Shown: piece after piece, positions 9,943 to 23,010 of the stretch
Numbering within the stretch: position 1 is the stretch's first letter
Layout of the letters: each line of letters begins with the position of its first letter
Source of the DNA: Shouchella tritolerans
Lineage (GTDB): Bacteria; Bacillota; Bacilli; Bacillales; Bacillaceae_D
Assembly: GCF_025770735.1 (NCBI RefSeq)
Contig: NZ_JAODPB010000001.1
Span: 1,238,986-1,302,985, forward strand
Reading direction: 5' to 3'
DNA length: 64,000 bases
The notes under the pieces: model-generated
What the model was told of the DNA's origin: nothing
Database searches by the model: none
Seen by the model: only the letters and a program-made list of their open reading frames with translations
Program-made: the position numbers and the translations under genes

Positions 9943-11292
9943 CTATTTCTGTCCGACAGCATGGATAACATGGGCTGTACAGCGAATGCCGTTTAAAAAA
10001 TGGCGAATGGCGAGATTTTCATTTGGCGAGTGGTTTCGTTGGTCAAAGTTTGCATAAGGTACGAGAAGAGATGGTGCTTGAAGGAGTTTTGTCCATACAT
10101 AGTCTGGAAGCGAGCCGCCAAGGCTTGGTTGGATAAGGGGCTCCTCATTAAAACAAGCCGAAATGCCTTCTAGTGCCTTTTGGACGATCGCTGTCTCAAC
10201 TGGCGTACGCGAAGGCTCCATTGCACCTAAGAACGTCACCTTGGCATCAGGTCGGCGTGCTTTCACGTGGGCAGTCACCTTTTCAAAAATGTCTTTCGGG
10301 TCCTGGTCAACAACAAGGCGCGCGTCGATTTTTACACTTGCTTTGCTAGGAATAATCGTCTTAATGCCATCCTCTAAATAGCCGCTTTTTAGCCCGCATA
10401 TATTGAAAGTTGGTTCTAGTGCCAGTTTTCGGTAATATGTTTTTCCGTCGATGTCTAAATGGGGATAGCCGATTTTTTGGGCGACTGAGTCTTTTTCAAA
10501 AGGGAGTGCGGCCAATAGTTGTTCTTCTTCAGCGCTGGCAGGGCGGATATTGTCGTAAAAGCCTTCGATTAAGACGTGTCCATCGTTGCTACGCATCGTC
10601 TGAAGCAGCTCCATAAGTTCCCAAGCTGGATTTGGAACAATGTTGCCTGTATTGCCAGAATGGTTGTCGAACTCGGCGTTTTGAAGTTCAATCTCAAAAG
10701 AAAGGATACCGCGGACCCCGAGGAGAACAAGAGGAGAGCCGCTGTCGTGAGAAGGCCCATCAGCCGTGTAAACGAGATCAGCTTGAAGCAATTCTTTGTG
10801 TTTTTGAACAAAGTCTGGCAAATGGACGCTGCCCATTTCTTCTTCCCCTTCGATAACGATTTTAATGTTAACGGGTAAATCGCCAAATGCTTGTTGATAC
10901 GTTTTAATACCGAGAAGTTGGGCAACGATTTGCCCTTTGTTGTCGCCGGCGCCCCGTGCAAAGATCCGCCCGTCGCGGACCGTTGGTTCAAATGGCGGTG
11001 TCTCCCAATCGCTTAATGGGTCAGGGGGTTGTACATCGTAATGGCCATAAATTAACAAAGTTGGCGCGTGTTTGTCTGTGAGAAGTTCACCGTATAGAAT
11101 AGGATGACCCTCTGTTTCAAACAGTTCAGTACGGGCGCCGACTTCCTCCATTAGCGCCCGCATTAACGCTGCGCATTCGCGCATTCCTTTGTTTTGAGTA
11201 CTAATGCTTTCTTGGCGCAACAGTTTAAATAACGTAGCCAATGAATCGTCTGTTTGCTTTGCGACTATGTCGTCAATTGCTGGAATGCTCAG
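9943..11292 (-). CDS. M20-family metallopeptidase (dipeptidase-like), non-AUG start
   Basis: An M20/ArgE/DapE zinc-hydrolase of about 449 residues. Metal-binding motifs are visible in order: IYGHYDVQP (His and Asp), GAGDNKGQ (bridging Asp), and EGEEEMGS (general-base Glu). A dimerisation-type insert follows, and the last metal ligand is probably in the NHSPNE segment. It likely cleaves dipeptides or acylated amino acids; the exact substrate is unknown. The frame is open to 11430, but the only strong ribosome-binding site (AAGGAGGAG, 11308-11300) lies downstream of every in-frame ATG or TTG in that extension. It points to CTG at 11292 or ATT at 11295, an uncommon start. The gene is convergent with DUF4870 and follows clpP on the same strand. 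Confidence 0.85.
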   Translation of the reverse strand: MSIPAIDDIVAKQTDDSLATLFKLLRQESISTQNKGMRECAALMRALMEEVGARTELFETEGHPILYGELLTDKHAPTLLIYGHYDVQPPDPLSDWETPPFEPTVRDGRIFARGAGDNKGQIVAQLLGIKTYQQAFGDLPVNIKIVIEGEEEMGSVHLPDFVQKHKELLQADLVYTADGPSHDSGSPLVLLGVRGILSFEIELQNAEFDNHSGNTGNIVPNPAWELMELLQTMRSNDGHVLIEGFYDNIRPASAEEEQLLAALPFEKDSVAQKIGYPHLDIDGKTYYRKLALEPTFNICGLKSGYLEDGIKTIIPSKASVKIDARLVVDQDPKDIFEKVTAHVKARRPDAKVTFLGAMEPSRTPVETAIVQKALEGISACFNEEPLIQPSLGGSLPDYVWTKLLQAPSLLVPYANFDQRNHSPNENLAIRHFLNGIRCTAHVIHAVGQK

Positions 11293-11424
11293 AATAAAAC
11301 TCCTCCTTGTCTTGGGCGAAAGCAAAAAGGCTAGCGCCATCGTGTTTTTTAAATCGTAACACGTCATACTGAAAAAAGGAATCGAATAAGGACAGGCTTC
11401 ATACTGTCTGGCGATGTTGCAACA

Positions 11425-11457
11425 AAACAAGCTTCCGCAAAACGCGGAAGCTTGTTT
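11425..11457 (-). terminator. Terminator of clpP
   Basis: 14-bp perfect inverted repeat with a five-base loop directly after the clpP stop codon. On the - strand the right arm ends in TTTGTTTTG. Confidence 0.85.
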
Positions 11458-11460
11458 GTA

Positions 11461-12048
11461 TTATTTCGTTGGTGTTTCAATCACCTTGTCGATTAAGCCG
11501 TATTCTTTTGCTTGTTCGGCAGACATAAAGTTATCACGGTCTGTGTCTCTAGCAATTCGTTCATACGGTTGACCAGAACGTTCTGCCATAATTTGATTGA
11601 GTTTTTCGCGCATTTGAATGATGCGGCGGGCATGGATTTCCATGTCTGCAGCTTGGCCTTGCATGCCGCCAAGTGGTTGGTGGATCATCACTTCACTATT
11701 TGGCAATGCCATCCGTTTGCCTTTCGCTCCAGCAGTGAGCAAAAATGCGCCCATGGAAGCAGCCATGCCGATGCAAATCGTTGATACATCTGGTTTGATG
11801 AATTGCATCGTGTCATAGATTGCCATCCCAGCAGTAATGGAGCCGCCAGGAGAGTTAATGTATAAGGAAATATCTTTTTCAGGGTCTTCTGCTTGCAAAA
11901 ACAACATTTGTGCAACGATCGAATTGGCGACATTGTCGTCAATTCCGCTCCCTAGCATAATAATGCGGTCTTTCAATAAGCGGGAGTAAATGTCATATGC
12001 ACGCTCGCCACGGTTTGTTTGTTCAATTACTGTAGGTATTAAATTCAT
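11461..12048 (-). CDS. clpP: ATP-dependent Clp protease proteolytic subunit
   Basis: A 195-residue serine peptidase that forms the two-ring chamber used with ClpX, ClpC or ClpE. The catalytic triad is Ser98 (GMAASMGAF), His123 (MIHQPLGG) and Asp172 (DTDRDNF), all at the family positions. The N-terminus [30 protein letters not shown] is the usual ClpP start, including the axial-loop region. It is a single-gene unit with a CtsR operator on its promoter and a strong terminator behind it. General and heat-stress protein turnover is the expected role. Confidence 0.98.
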   Translation of the reverse strand: MNLIPTVIEQTNRGERAYDIYSRLLKDRIIMLGSGIDDNVANSIVAQMLFLQAEDPEKDISLYINSPGGSITAGMAIYDTMQFIKPDVSTICIGMAASMGAFLLTAGAKGKRMALPNSEVMIHQPLGGMQGQAADMEIHARRIIQMREKLNQIMAERSGQPYERIARDTDRDNFMSAEQAKEYGLIDKVIETPTK

Positions 12049-12106
12049 CGCTCTTCCTCCTCATGTCATATTGACTAAAATCCTTGAAAACTGTTGCTCT
12101 GTATTC

Positions 12107-12136
12107 ATCATACTGCAAAGGTCAATAAAGGTCAAA
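12107..12136 (-). promoter_or_regulatory. clpP promoter overlapped by a CtsR operator
   Basis: On the - strand TTGACC (12135-12130), 17 bases, TATGAT (12112-12107). Read on the + strand, 12120-12136 is GGTCAAT-AAA-GGTCAAA, the tandem heptad with a three-base gap that CtsR binds. It covers the -35 region, so CtsR would block RNA polymerase until heat or protein stress inactivates it. Confidence 0.88.
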
Positions 12137-12340
12137 TAAGCTGCTTCTTTTTACAAAAGTATGTACGGCAACAACAAAAAAGCAGTTTCTATTCATGTAC
12201 TATTCCTTGTGATGACCAAAAAGCCCTTCTTTCATGATAGACTAAATTACAAAGATGTAAACCTCTATGTTTTCCGCCGTTCACAACGTTGTTTCTCATT
12301 TTTAAAGCGTAAAAGAGCTAGGCAATTGCTGAATTTAAAA
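12137..12340. other. Gene-free stretch between clpP and sigL
   Basis: An open frame of 73 codons at 12161-12382 is not convincing: it has no ribosome-binding site, its composition is low-complexity and basic, and it runs into the sigL control region. No other feature was recognised in this part. Confidence 0.5.
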
Positions 12341-12378
12341 AGAAAGCGTTTACATAAACAAGCCATTTGGTTTATGCT
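12341..12378 (+). promoter_or_regulatory. cre-like site and candidate promoter of sigL
   Basis: AGAAAGCGTTTACA (12341-12354) matches the CcpA cre consensus TGWAANCGNTNWCA at all but the first base. TTTACA at its end, 18 bases and TATGCT (12373-12378) form a candidate promoter, which would place the cre over the -35 box. CcpA control of sigL is known in B. subtilis. Confidence 0.6.
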
Positions 12379-12471
12379 ATGACATGTAGAGGTAAAAAGC
12401 GCAGTTAAATTTACCTGAGCGGTATGTAAAATCAAGGCAAGGAAGATCGAAGTTAGAGGGAGGAAGAATAG

Positions 12472-13809
12472 ATGGAGATTGGCTTACTGCAACGTCAGAC
12501 AACTAGTTTAGTGATGACCCAAGAGTTAAGGCAAGCGCTCCACTTGCTACAATATTCGTCTGTGGACGTCATTGCCTATTTGCGGGAACAAGCGCTAGAA
12601 AATCCTCTACTCGAATTACATGAACGATCTACCCTTTCCCGTGAACAGGAAAGGGTTGGCACAAGGCCAATCAGGCAAACGATGTCAAGTGACGACAAAC
12701 AGGCAGCGTTGCAAAATGTTCCGCAAAGAGGGCGGACGCTTGCTGATGAGTTGCACGAACAGCTGATTGAATCGCCGACGCTGAGCGAAAACGATAAATG
12801 CGAGCTTACTTATTTGATTGGCAATTTACGGGAAGATGGTTATTTAGGAGAAGCGCTGCCTCAGCTTTGCGCAGACCGGAACATCGCTGAATCGGAAGGC
12901 GAAAGGTTGCTCGCCGTATTACAGAGTTTTGAGCCTGCAGGCGTAGGGGCCCGTTCCCTTGGGGAATGCTTGGCCTTGCAACTTAAACGAATGCCTGATT
13001 TCCCCCCTTTTGCGATTGAAATCGTCTTAAACCATCTCGAAGCGCTGGCTGCCCGGAAATGGAAGCAACTTGCGAAACAATACGGCGTCGCTGTTCAGGA
13101 TATACAGCACCTATACGACCAATTAAAGGAGCTTGACCCAAAGCCTGGACTACGTTATTCGAAGGAAACGGCCATTTACGTCCAGCCTGATGTGCTGATG
13201 GCAAAGGATGAATCTGGAAAGCTGCTTGTCTTCATGAATGATGACATACTACCCGCGATTCGCGTACACGAGGAATATGACCATTTACTGAAACAACAAG
13301 TCGAGACAAGCGCGTATGCGAAGCAAAAAAAGCAGCATGTCGAGTGGTTAAAACGCAGCCTTGAACAACGCCAGCAAACAGTGCGTCGCGTGGCGGAAGT
13401 GTTGGCCAGCGTGCAAGCAGACTACTTGCTCCAGCCTGAGGGGGTGCTCAAGCCACTAACTTTAAACGATGTTGCCCAAGTTCTCGGCATCCATGAATCA
13501 ACGGTAAGCCGGGCAACGGCCAATAAATATGCGCAAACACCTCGTGGCTTAGTCGAATTAAAAGCATTGTTCTCTGGCCATGTATCTAAGTCAGATGCTC
13601 AATTGACCAATCACCACGTTAAAGTGTGGCTTAAAGAAATGATCAACATAGAGGATAAAAGCAAACCTTTGTCAGACCAAAAATTAGCGGAGAAGTTGAG
13701 AATCGAAAAAGGTGTGGCTTTGTCGCGGCGGGTAGTGGCAAAATACCGCGATGAACTTGGGATTTTGCCATCGTCGAAACGGAAACGCTACAACGAAAGG
13801 ACTGGATAA
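12472..13809 (+). CDS. sigL: RNA polymerase sigma-54 factor
   Basis: A 445-residue sigma-54 (RpoN/SigL). The N-terminus has the leucine/glutamine-rich activator-response region (LLQRQTTSLVMTQELRQALHLLQ and ENPLLEL). The central core-binding domain follows. The C-terminus has a helix-turn-helix (LNDVAQVLGIHESTVSRATANKYAQTPRG) and an RpoN box, here SRRVVAKYRDELGILPSS in place of the usual ARRTVAKYRE. It transcribes genes with -24/-12 promoters together with enhancer-binding ATPases. GGAGG precedes the ATG. Its stop codon shares one base with the start of the glutaredoxin-like gene. A cre-like site upstream suggests catabolite control. Confidence 0.96.
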   Translation: MEIGLLQRQTTSLVMTQELRQALHLLQYSSVDVIAYLREQALENPLLELHERSTLSREQERVGTRPIRQTMSSDDKQAALQNVPQRGRTLADELHEQLIESPTLSENDKCELTYLIGNLREDGYLGEALPQLCADRNIAESEGERLLAVLQSFEPAGVGARSLGECLALQLKRMPDFPPFAIEIVLNHLEALAARKWKQLAKQYGVAVQDIQHLYDQLKELDPKPGLRYSKETAIYVQPDVLMAKDESGKLLVFMNDDILPAIRVHEEYDHLLKQQVETSAYAKQKKQHVEWLKRSLEQRQQTVRRVAEVLASVQADYLLQPEGVLKPLTLNDVAQVLGIHESTVSRATANKYAQTPRGLVELKALFSGHVSKSDAQLTNHHVKVWLKEMINIEDKSKPLSDQKLAEKLRIEKGVALSRRVVAKYRDELGILPSSKRKRYNERTG

Positions 13810-14060
13810 TGAACGTCGATTTTTATACGAAAAAAGGATGCCCCTTATGCGACAAGGGGTACGCATTGCTGAAAGAATTAGCCGATGGTTATTCCCTTGT
13901 GATTCGGTGCCATGACATCTATCAAGATGATTCGCTTTTAGAGAAGTACCAGCTTAAAATCCCAGTTGTTTGTGTAAACGGCGAAGAAATTGGGTACGGC
14001 TTATTAGAGAAAGAGTCGCTACAAAAGCAGATCGAACGCATTCGTTCAATAAAGCAGTAA
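13809..14060 (+). CDS. Glutaredoxin-family thiol protein
   Basis: An 83-residue thioredoxin-fold protein. The redox motif CPLC (Cys11, Cys14) follows the first beta strand in MNVDFYTKKGCPLCDKGY, and the cis-proline region KIPVVCVNGEEIGYG is present. This fits the short glutaredoxin-like family of Firmicutes. Its partner and electron donor are unknown. The ATG overlaps the sigL stop codon by one base, so the two are co-transcribed, an arrangement that to my recollection recurs upstream of cggR in related bacilli. Here a rap-phr cassette on the opposite strand lies between it and cggR. Confidence 0.85.
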   Translation: MNVDFYTKKGCPLCDKGYALLKELADGYSLVIRCHDIYQDDSLLEKYQLKIPVVCVNGEEIGYGLLEKESLQKQIERIRSIKQ

Positions 14061-14114
14061 GCATGTACAAATTGAAAGGCAACGTCTATCTGACACACAC
14101 TGAAAAACACAAAG

Positions 14115-14146
14115 ACTGCCTGTTCCCTCTAACGGGGATAGGCAGT
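14115..14146. terminator. Hairpin between sigL-grx and the convergent rap-phr
   Basis: 13-bp stem starting ACTGCCT and ending AGGCAGT, with two G-U pairs and a six-base loop. T-rich sequence follows on both strands (TTTCATG on +, CTTTGTGTTTTTC on -), so it may end both convergent transcripts. Confidence 0.6.
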
Positions 14147-14211
14147 TTCATGTCAAGGATCGATAGGATTCAAATGTAATAAAAAGAGAATCGATTGGCT
14201 CTCTAGTAAAA

Positions 14212-14463
14212 TTAAGCGTTTAGCTTCGACGTGTGAATGAAAGTAATGTCTCCTTTATCACGTTCGTCAATGGAAGTGATGTCTCCTTTATCGTGGCTGC
14301 CAATGAAAGTAATATCTCCTTTATCACTGCTGTCAATGAAAGTAATGTCTCCTTTATCGCGGCTATTCATTTCACTGTCAGCCTGTGTGTTTGTAAAAAC
14401 AACGAATGAAGCTGCTGCGATTAAAGAGACGCCAAGTGAAACGAACAACTTTTTCTTAAACAA
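14212..14463 (-). CDS. Phr signal-peptide precursor with four tandem signal copies
   Basis: A small secreted precursor of about 83 residues. It starts with lysines and a hydrophobic helix (MFKKKLFVSLGVSLIAAASF) and a likely cleavage after NTQA. The mature part is four copies of DKGDITFI in 11-residue periods (the third copy reads DKGDITSI), ending HTSKLNA. DKGDI or DKGDIT resembles known Phr pentapeptides and hexapeptides such as ERGMT and QRGMI. The start is taken as TTG 14463, nine bases after AGGAG; TTG 14472 is in frame but touches the ribosome-binding site. It overlaps the 3' end of the rap gene, as phr genes usually do. Expected fate: secretion, trimming, re-import by Opp, binding to the cognate Rap. 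The trimming point is inference. Confidence 0.85.
   Translation of the reverse strand: MFKKKLFVSLGVSLIAAASFVVFTNTQADSEMNSRDKGDITFIDSSDKGDITFIGSHDKGDITSIDERDKGDITFIHTSKLNA
14236..14358 (-). repeat. Four direct repeats of about 24 bases with 33-base period inside phr
   Basis: Copies at 14236-14259, 14269-14292, 14302-14325 and 14335-14358 encode DKGDITFI, DKGDITSI, DKGDITFI and DKGDITFI (listed in + coordinate order). The spacers of nine bases differ, while the signal core is nearly invariant, as expected if selection acts on the peptide. Confidence 0.9.
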
Positions 14464-15550
14464 CTGAATCAACTCCTAAAGTATGTTGGTATAAGCGTGC
14501 ACCATGGGCCACTTTCATATATTTCAATGCAAGTCTAGTATTTCCTTCCTTTTCTGCAAAGTGAGCGGCTTCTTCAGCAAGTTCACTCACCTCAAAGTCC
14601 ATTCCTTCTTTTTGGAGCTGTGCAATCGCTTCGTCAACCAAATCATAGTTTTTTTCGATGTGAAGGCCTTCCGTAAACAAGCAGCGCGCATTGTATTCTT
14701 TGCTTTTGTAGTAGGCGGCACCTGCTTTTGCAATTTGGAAATGGGGGAGGGCTTCTTCGATTTTTCCTTGATTAAAGAGGACGTTACTTAAATTGTATCT
14801 GGATTTGGCACCGAAAATCGTGTTTTTGTGCTCAGGAATGTCAAGCGCTCGTTTAAAATACGTTTCCGCCTCGTCAAACTTTTTTTGGCCCTGCTTGTTT
14901 AAACCTAGCGTCCGCAACACTTGACCATATACAATTGGAATGCCTTTAGCACATTCTAGCGCCTGTTTTAGGATGGCTTCGCCTTTTTCAGGGTTGTTTA
15001 ACTCTTGATGAATACAGGCAGTGATAATTTGGCAGTTTATCGCGGGCTCATGATATTGAAGCCGATCGAATAGGACGTTTGCTTGTTCCATGTAGGACGA
15101 AGCAATCAAATAGTGGTTCAGCCGATAATAAACAAGGCCAATATATTGATAAAATTCCGCTTCCTCCGCCTCGTCGTTTACGTATTCTAGTAGTCGTTCG
15201 GCTTTGCGAAATAGCTTTACAGCAGACTGGTACCGTTCTTGCGTAAACTCGTATTGGCCGTTAACAAAGTAATAGAGATACGTGAGAAGGTCATCAATTT
15301 CGGTCTTTTCAGAAATCGGTTCTATTTTCTCAGGGCATTCGTTTTTATCGTAACGGCTGACTAAAATCTGATGTTTAAATTCGACTAGTGAGTAGAAGGC
15401 CATAAACTTGTCGCTTGGATCCATCGCTGGTAGAAGCTGTTTGACCTCCTCTTTTAAAAGAATCGCCTGTTCATATGACTTAGAAAGAAGGCAACTATAC
15501 CATTCTGCGATCTTTGCCCCAACCGATTCTGAACTTATCGTCCTCCCCAT
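14456..15550 (-). CDS. Rap-family regulator (response regulator aspartate phosphatase)
   Basis: A 364-residue Rap protein: an N-terminal three-helix bundle (about residues 1-65, with MGRTISSESVGAKIAEWYSCLL and FYSLVEFKHQILVSRY) followed by about six TPR repeats. The H-Q pair in EFKHQIL (about His60-Gln61) aligns by eye with the catalytic glutamine of phosphatase Raps such as RapA. This suggests Spo0F dephosphorylation, but Raps that instead block ComA share the same fold. A strong AGGAGGT precedes the ATG at 15550. The gene runs opposite to sigL and cggR and is followed by its overlapping phr. TPR groove residues should recognise the repeated DKGDI-type peptide. Confidence 0.92.
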   Translation of the reverse strand: MGRTISSESVGAKIAEWYSCLLSKSYEQAILLKEEVKQLLPAMDPSDKFMAFYSLVEFKHQILVSRYDKNECPEKIEPISEKTEIDDLLTYLYYFVNGQYEFTQERYQSAVKLFRKAERLLEYVNDEAEEAEFYQYIGLVYYRLNHYLIASSYMEQANVLFDRLQYHEPAINCQIITACIHQELNNPEKGEAILKQALECAKGIPIVYGQVLRTLGLNKQGQKKFDEAETYFKRALDIPEHKNTIFGAKSRYNLSNVLFNQGKIEEALPHFQIAKAGAAYYKSKEYNARCLFTEGLHIEKNYDLVDEAIAQLQKEGMDFEVSELAEEAAHFAEKEGNTRLALKYMKVAHGARLYQHTLGVDSVV

Positions 15551-15617
15551 AAAACCAACCTCCTAATGAATCCCATTTATATTCATATAATAGCAAAGAA
15601 AATAGGACTTGCCTACT

Positions 15618-15623
15618 ATTATA
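15618..15623 (-). promoter_or_regulatory. Candidate -10 element of rap
   Basis: TATAAT on the - strand, about 70 bases before the rap start; the matching -35 (TTTATA at 17 bases) is weak. Low confidence. Confidence 0.3.
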
Positions 15624-15741
15624 AGAATTTTCCCCAAAGTTATAAAACGTTACCTCTGAAAACAAAATAGGAACATGTCATTTTGCGAATCATCTTGATT
15701 TTGACAATAGGCTTGCCATTATCAAACGGGGGATGTTTTAG

Positions 15742-15770
15742 TTGTCTGTTTTCGACTTCCTTGGTACAAT
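15742..15770 (+). promoter_or_regulatory. Promoter of the cggR-gapA glycolytic operon
   Basis: TTGTCT (15742-15747), 17 bases, TACAAT (15765-15770). It lies 29 bases before the CggR operator, as in B. subtilis. Confidence 0.75.
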
Positions 15771-15799
15771 ACAAGTGTAGTGAATGTTTTTGCCCTAAC

Positions 15800-15835
15800 C
15801 GGGACATAATATGTCTGTGCGGGACGTTATATGTC
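15800..15835 (+). promoter_or_regulatory. CggR operator, two direct repeats
   Basis: CGGGACATAATATGTC, then TGTG, then CGGGACGTTATATGTC. This fits exactly the known CggR operator pattern CGGGAC-N6-TGTC-N4-CGGGAC-N6-TGTC, placed downstream of the promoter. In B. subtilis fructose-1,6-bisphosphate weakens CggR binding here. Confidence 0.93.
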
Positions 15836-15858
15836 CCGATAAACGGAGGAGGTGTTAC

Positions 15859-16875
15859 ATGCGGACGCTTATTAATCTGCAAAGACAGATTGTTCCCGAA
15901 TTAATGGAAACAATGGCGAAGCGTTATCGCTTGCTGCAATATATCCGTTTAATGCAGCCAATCGGGCGCAGAAGCCTAGCAACCAATTTGCAAACCTCCG
16001 AACGTATCGTCCGTGGGGAAGTGACGCTTCTTAAAGATCAGGGGCTCATTGAACTGACGACGGCAGGCATGCGTCTAACTGAAGCAGGCGAAGCGTTGTT
16101 CCTAGAGCTTGCCGATATGATGGCAGAGCTGCTCGGACATCGCCGGCTGGAAGAAAAGCTGGAAGAAAAGCTTGGCGTCGGCCAGGCGATTGTTGTGGCT
16201 GGTGATAGCGACGAAGAAGAATGGGTGAAGCAGGAGTTAGGGAGAGCTTGCGTCGATGAATTGAAACGTGTGGCTAAGAAAGGCGACGTCTTCGCCGTAA
16301 TGGGCGGCACAACGCTTGCTGCCGTAGCAAATATGGTCACGCCAGATGAGACGCTAGCGACAACGACGTTCGTGCCCGCTAGAGGCGGGTTGGGCGAAAA
16401 AGTTGAAATCCAGGCTAATACCATCAGTGCTGAGTTTGCCAGGCGCTCAGGAGCTTCTTACCGGCTGCTGCACGTTCCTGATCAATTAAGCGAAGAAGCA
16501 TACCATTCACTTGTATTGGAACGATCAGTTAGGGAAATCCTAGATGTGATTACGTCTTCTGCTGTTGTCATGCATGGCATCGGCGATGCGAGGCGAATGG
16601 CAGCTAGGCGCGATTCTGGTCAGCCGTTTATTGAGACATTGAAACGGGAAGAAGCGGTAGCAGAAGCGTTCGGCTATTACTTCAATGCAAATGGAGAAAT
16701 TATCCACAAGCAGCGAACAATAGGCTTGCAATTAGGCGAGCTTGAAGGCAAGTACGTTATCTCAATCGCTGGCGGGCATACGAAAGCAAATGCGATTCTC
16801 GCTTATATGAAGAATAGGCCAAGTGATGTACTTGTAACAGACGAAGGGGCAGCCAGACGGCTGTTATCCGAGTGA
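15859..16875 (+). CDS. cggR: Central glycolytic genes regulator
   Basis: A DeoR/SorC-type repressor of 338 residues. An N-terminal winged helix (IGRRSLATNLQTSERIVRGEVTLLKDQGLIEL) is followed by the sugar-binding SorC domain with the motifs VMGGTTL and GGHTKANAI that form the phosphate-binding pocket for fructose-1,6-bisphosphate. The frame is open from 15811, but that extension covers the operator. The ATG at 15859 follows GGAGGAGGTG and gives the family-typical N-terminus. It is the first gene of the six-gene operon for the lower glycolytic pathway and is auto-regulated through the tandem operator just upstream. Confidence 0.96.
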   Translation: MRTLINLQRQIVPELMETMAKRYRLLQYIRLMQPIGRRSLATNLQTSERIVRGEVTLLKDQGLIELTTAGMRLTEAGEALFLELADMMAELLGHRRLEEKLEEKLGVGQAIVVAGDSDEEEWVKQELGRACVDELKRVAKKGDVFAVMGGTTLAAVANMVTPDETLATTTFVPARGGLGEKVEIQANTISAEFARRSGASYRLLHVPDQLSEEAYHSLVLERSVREILDVITSSAVVMHGIGDARRMAARRDSGQPFIETLKREEAVAEAFGYYFNANGEIIHKQRTIGLQLGELEGKYVISIAGGHTKANAILAYMKNRPSDVLVTDEGAARRLLSE

Positions 16876-16884
16876 GATCCTGTA

Positions 16885-16904
16885 AAAAAGGCAACTGCCT
16901 TTTT
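16885..16904 (+). other. Hairpin between cggR and gapA
   Basis: AAAAAGGC/GCCTTTTT with a four-base loop between the two genes. In B. subtilis the cggR-gapA mRNA is cut near the end of cggR, and a stem-loop protects the gapA part. This hairpin is in the equivalent place. It could also act as a partial terminator. Confidence 0.6.
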
Positions 16905-16926
16905 AATAAAAAGAATTTAACGCTAG

Positions 16927-17946
<1,020 letters not shown>

Positions 17947-17962
17947 TAAAAATAGGCTTCAG

Positions 17963-17989
17963 AGGAGGAAGGCCATCTGCCTCCCTCCT
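17963..17989 (+). other. Hairpin between gapA and pgk
   Basis: Stem of 11 bp with one mismatch (AGGAGGAAGGC against GCCTCCCTCCT) and a five-base loop. TTTGC follows, not a full T-tract. It could partly end transcription or stabilise the gapA mRNA, giving more gapA than pgk message. Confidence 0.5.
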
Positions 17990-18025
17990 TTGCACTGTCT
18001 AGATGTCCGATAGGAGGATCAAGTA

Positions 18026-21512
<3,487 letters not shown>

Positions 21513-21529
21513 ATTCAATTTAGGAGTGA

Positions 21530-22825
<1,296 letters not shown>

Positions 22826-22831
22826 GTCTAA

Positions 22832-22873
22832 AGCGCAATGGATGCCAGTGAGTCCATTGCGCTATTTTTTTTT
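22832..22873 (+). terminator. Terminator of the glycolytic operon
   Basis: 11-bp perfect stem AGCGCAATGGA/TCCATTGCGCT with a ten-base loop, then A and nine T residues. Confidence 0.95.
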
Positions 22874-22940
22874 GCATAAGCAAATATGTTATTTTGATTG
22901 CTAATGTGCCAACATTGATTAAGGAATTAAAAATAATGTT

Positions 22941-22980
22941 TTGACAATAGGCGTTTTTTGTTCTATAGTGTGATATATCA
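22941..22980 (+). promoter_or_regulatory. Promoter and candidate operator of the sugar-acid operon
   Basis: TTGACA (22941-22946), 17 bases, TATAGT (22964-22969): a near-consensus sigma-A promoter. The perfect palindrome TGATATATCA (22971-22980) sits at the expected transcription start and is a plausible site for the adjacent GntR repressor. Confidence 0.75.
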
Positions 22981-23010
22981 GATTTCATATTTTAAATTGG
23001 AGCTGGTTGT

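Noticed and set aside
12161-12382. 73-codon + strand frame upstream of sigL
   Set aside because: No ribosome-binding site, skewed basic composition, and it covers the cre-like site and candidate promoter of sigL.
14236-14358. CRISPR array
   Set aside because: The 33-base periodic repeats lie within a coding frame, the spacers are only nine bases, and no cas genes are near.
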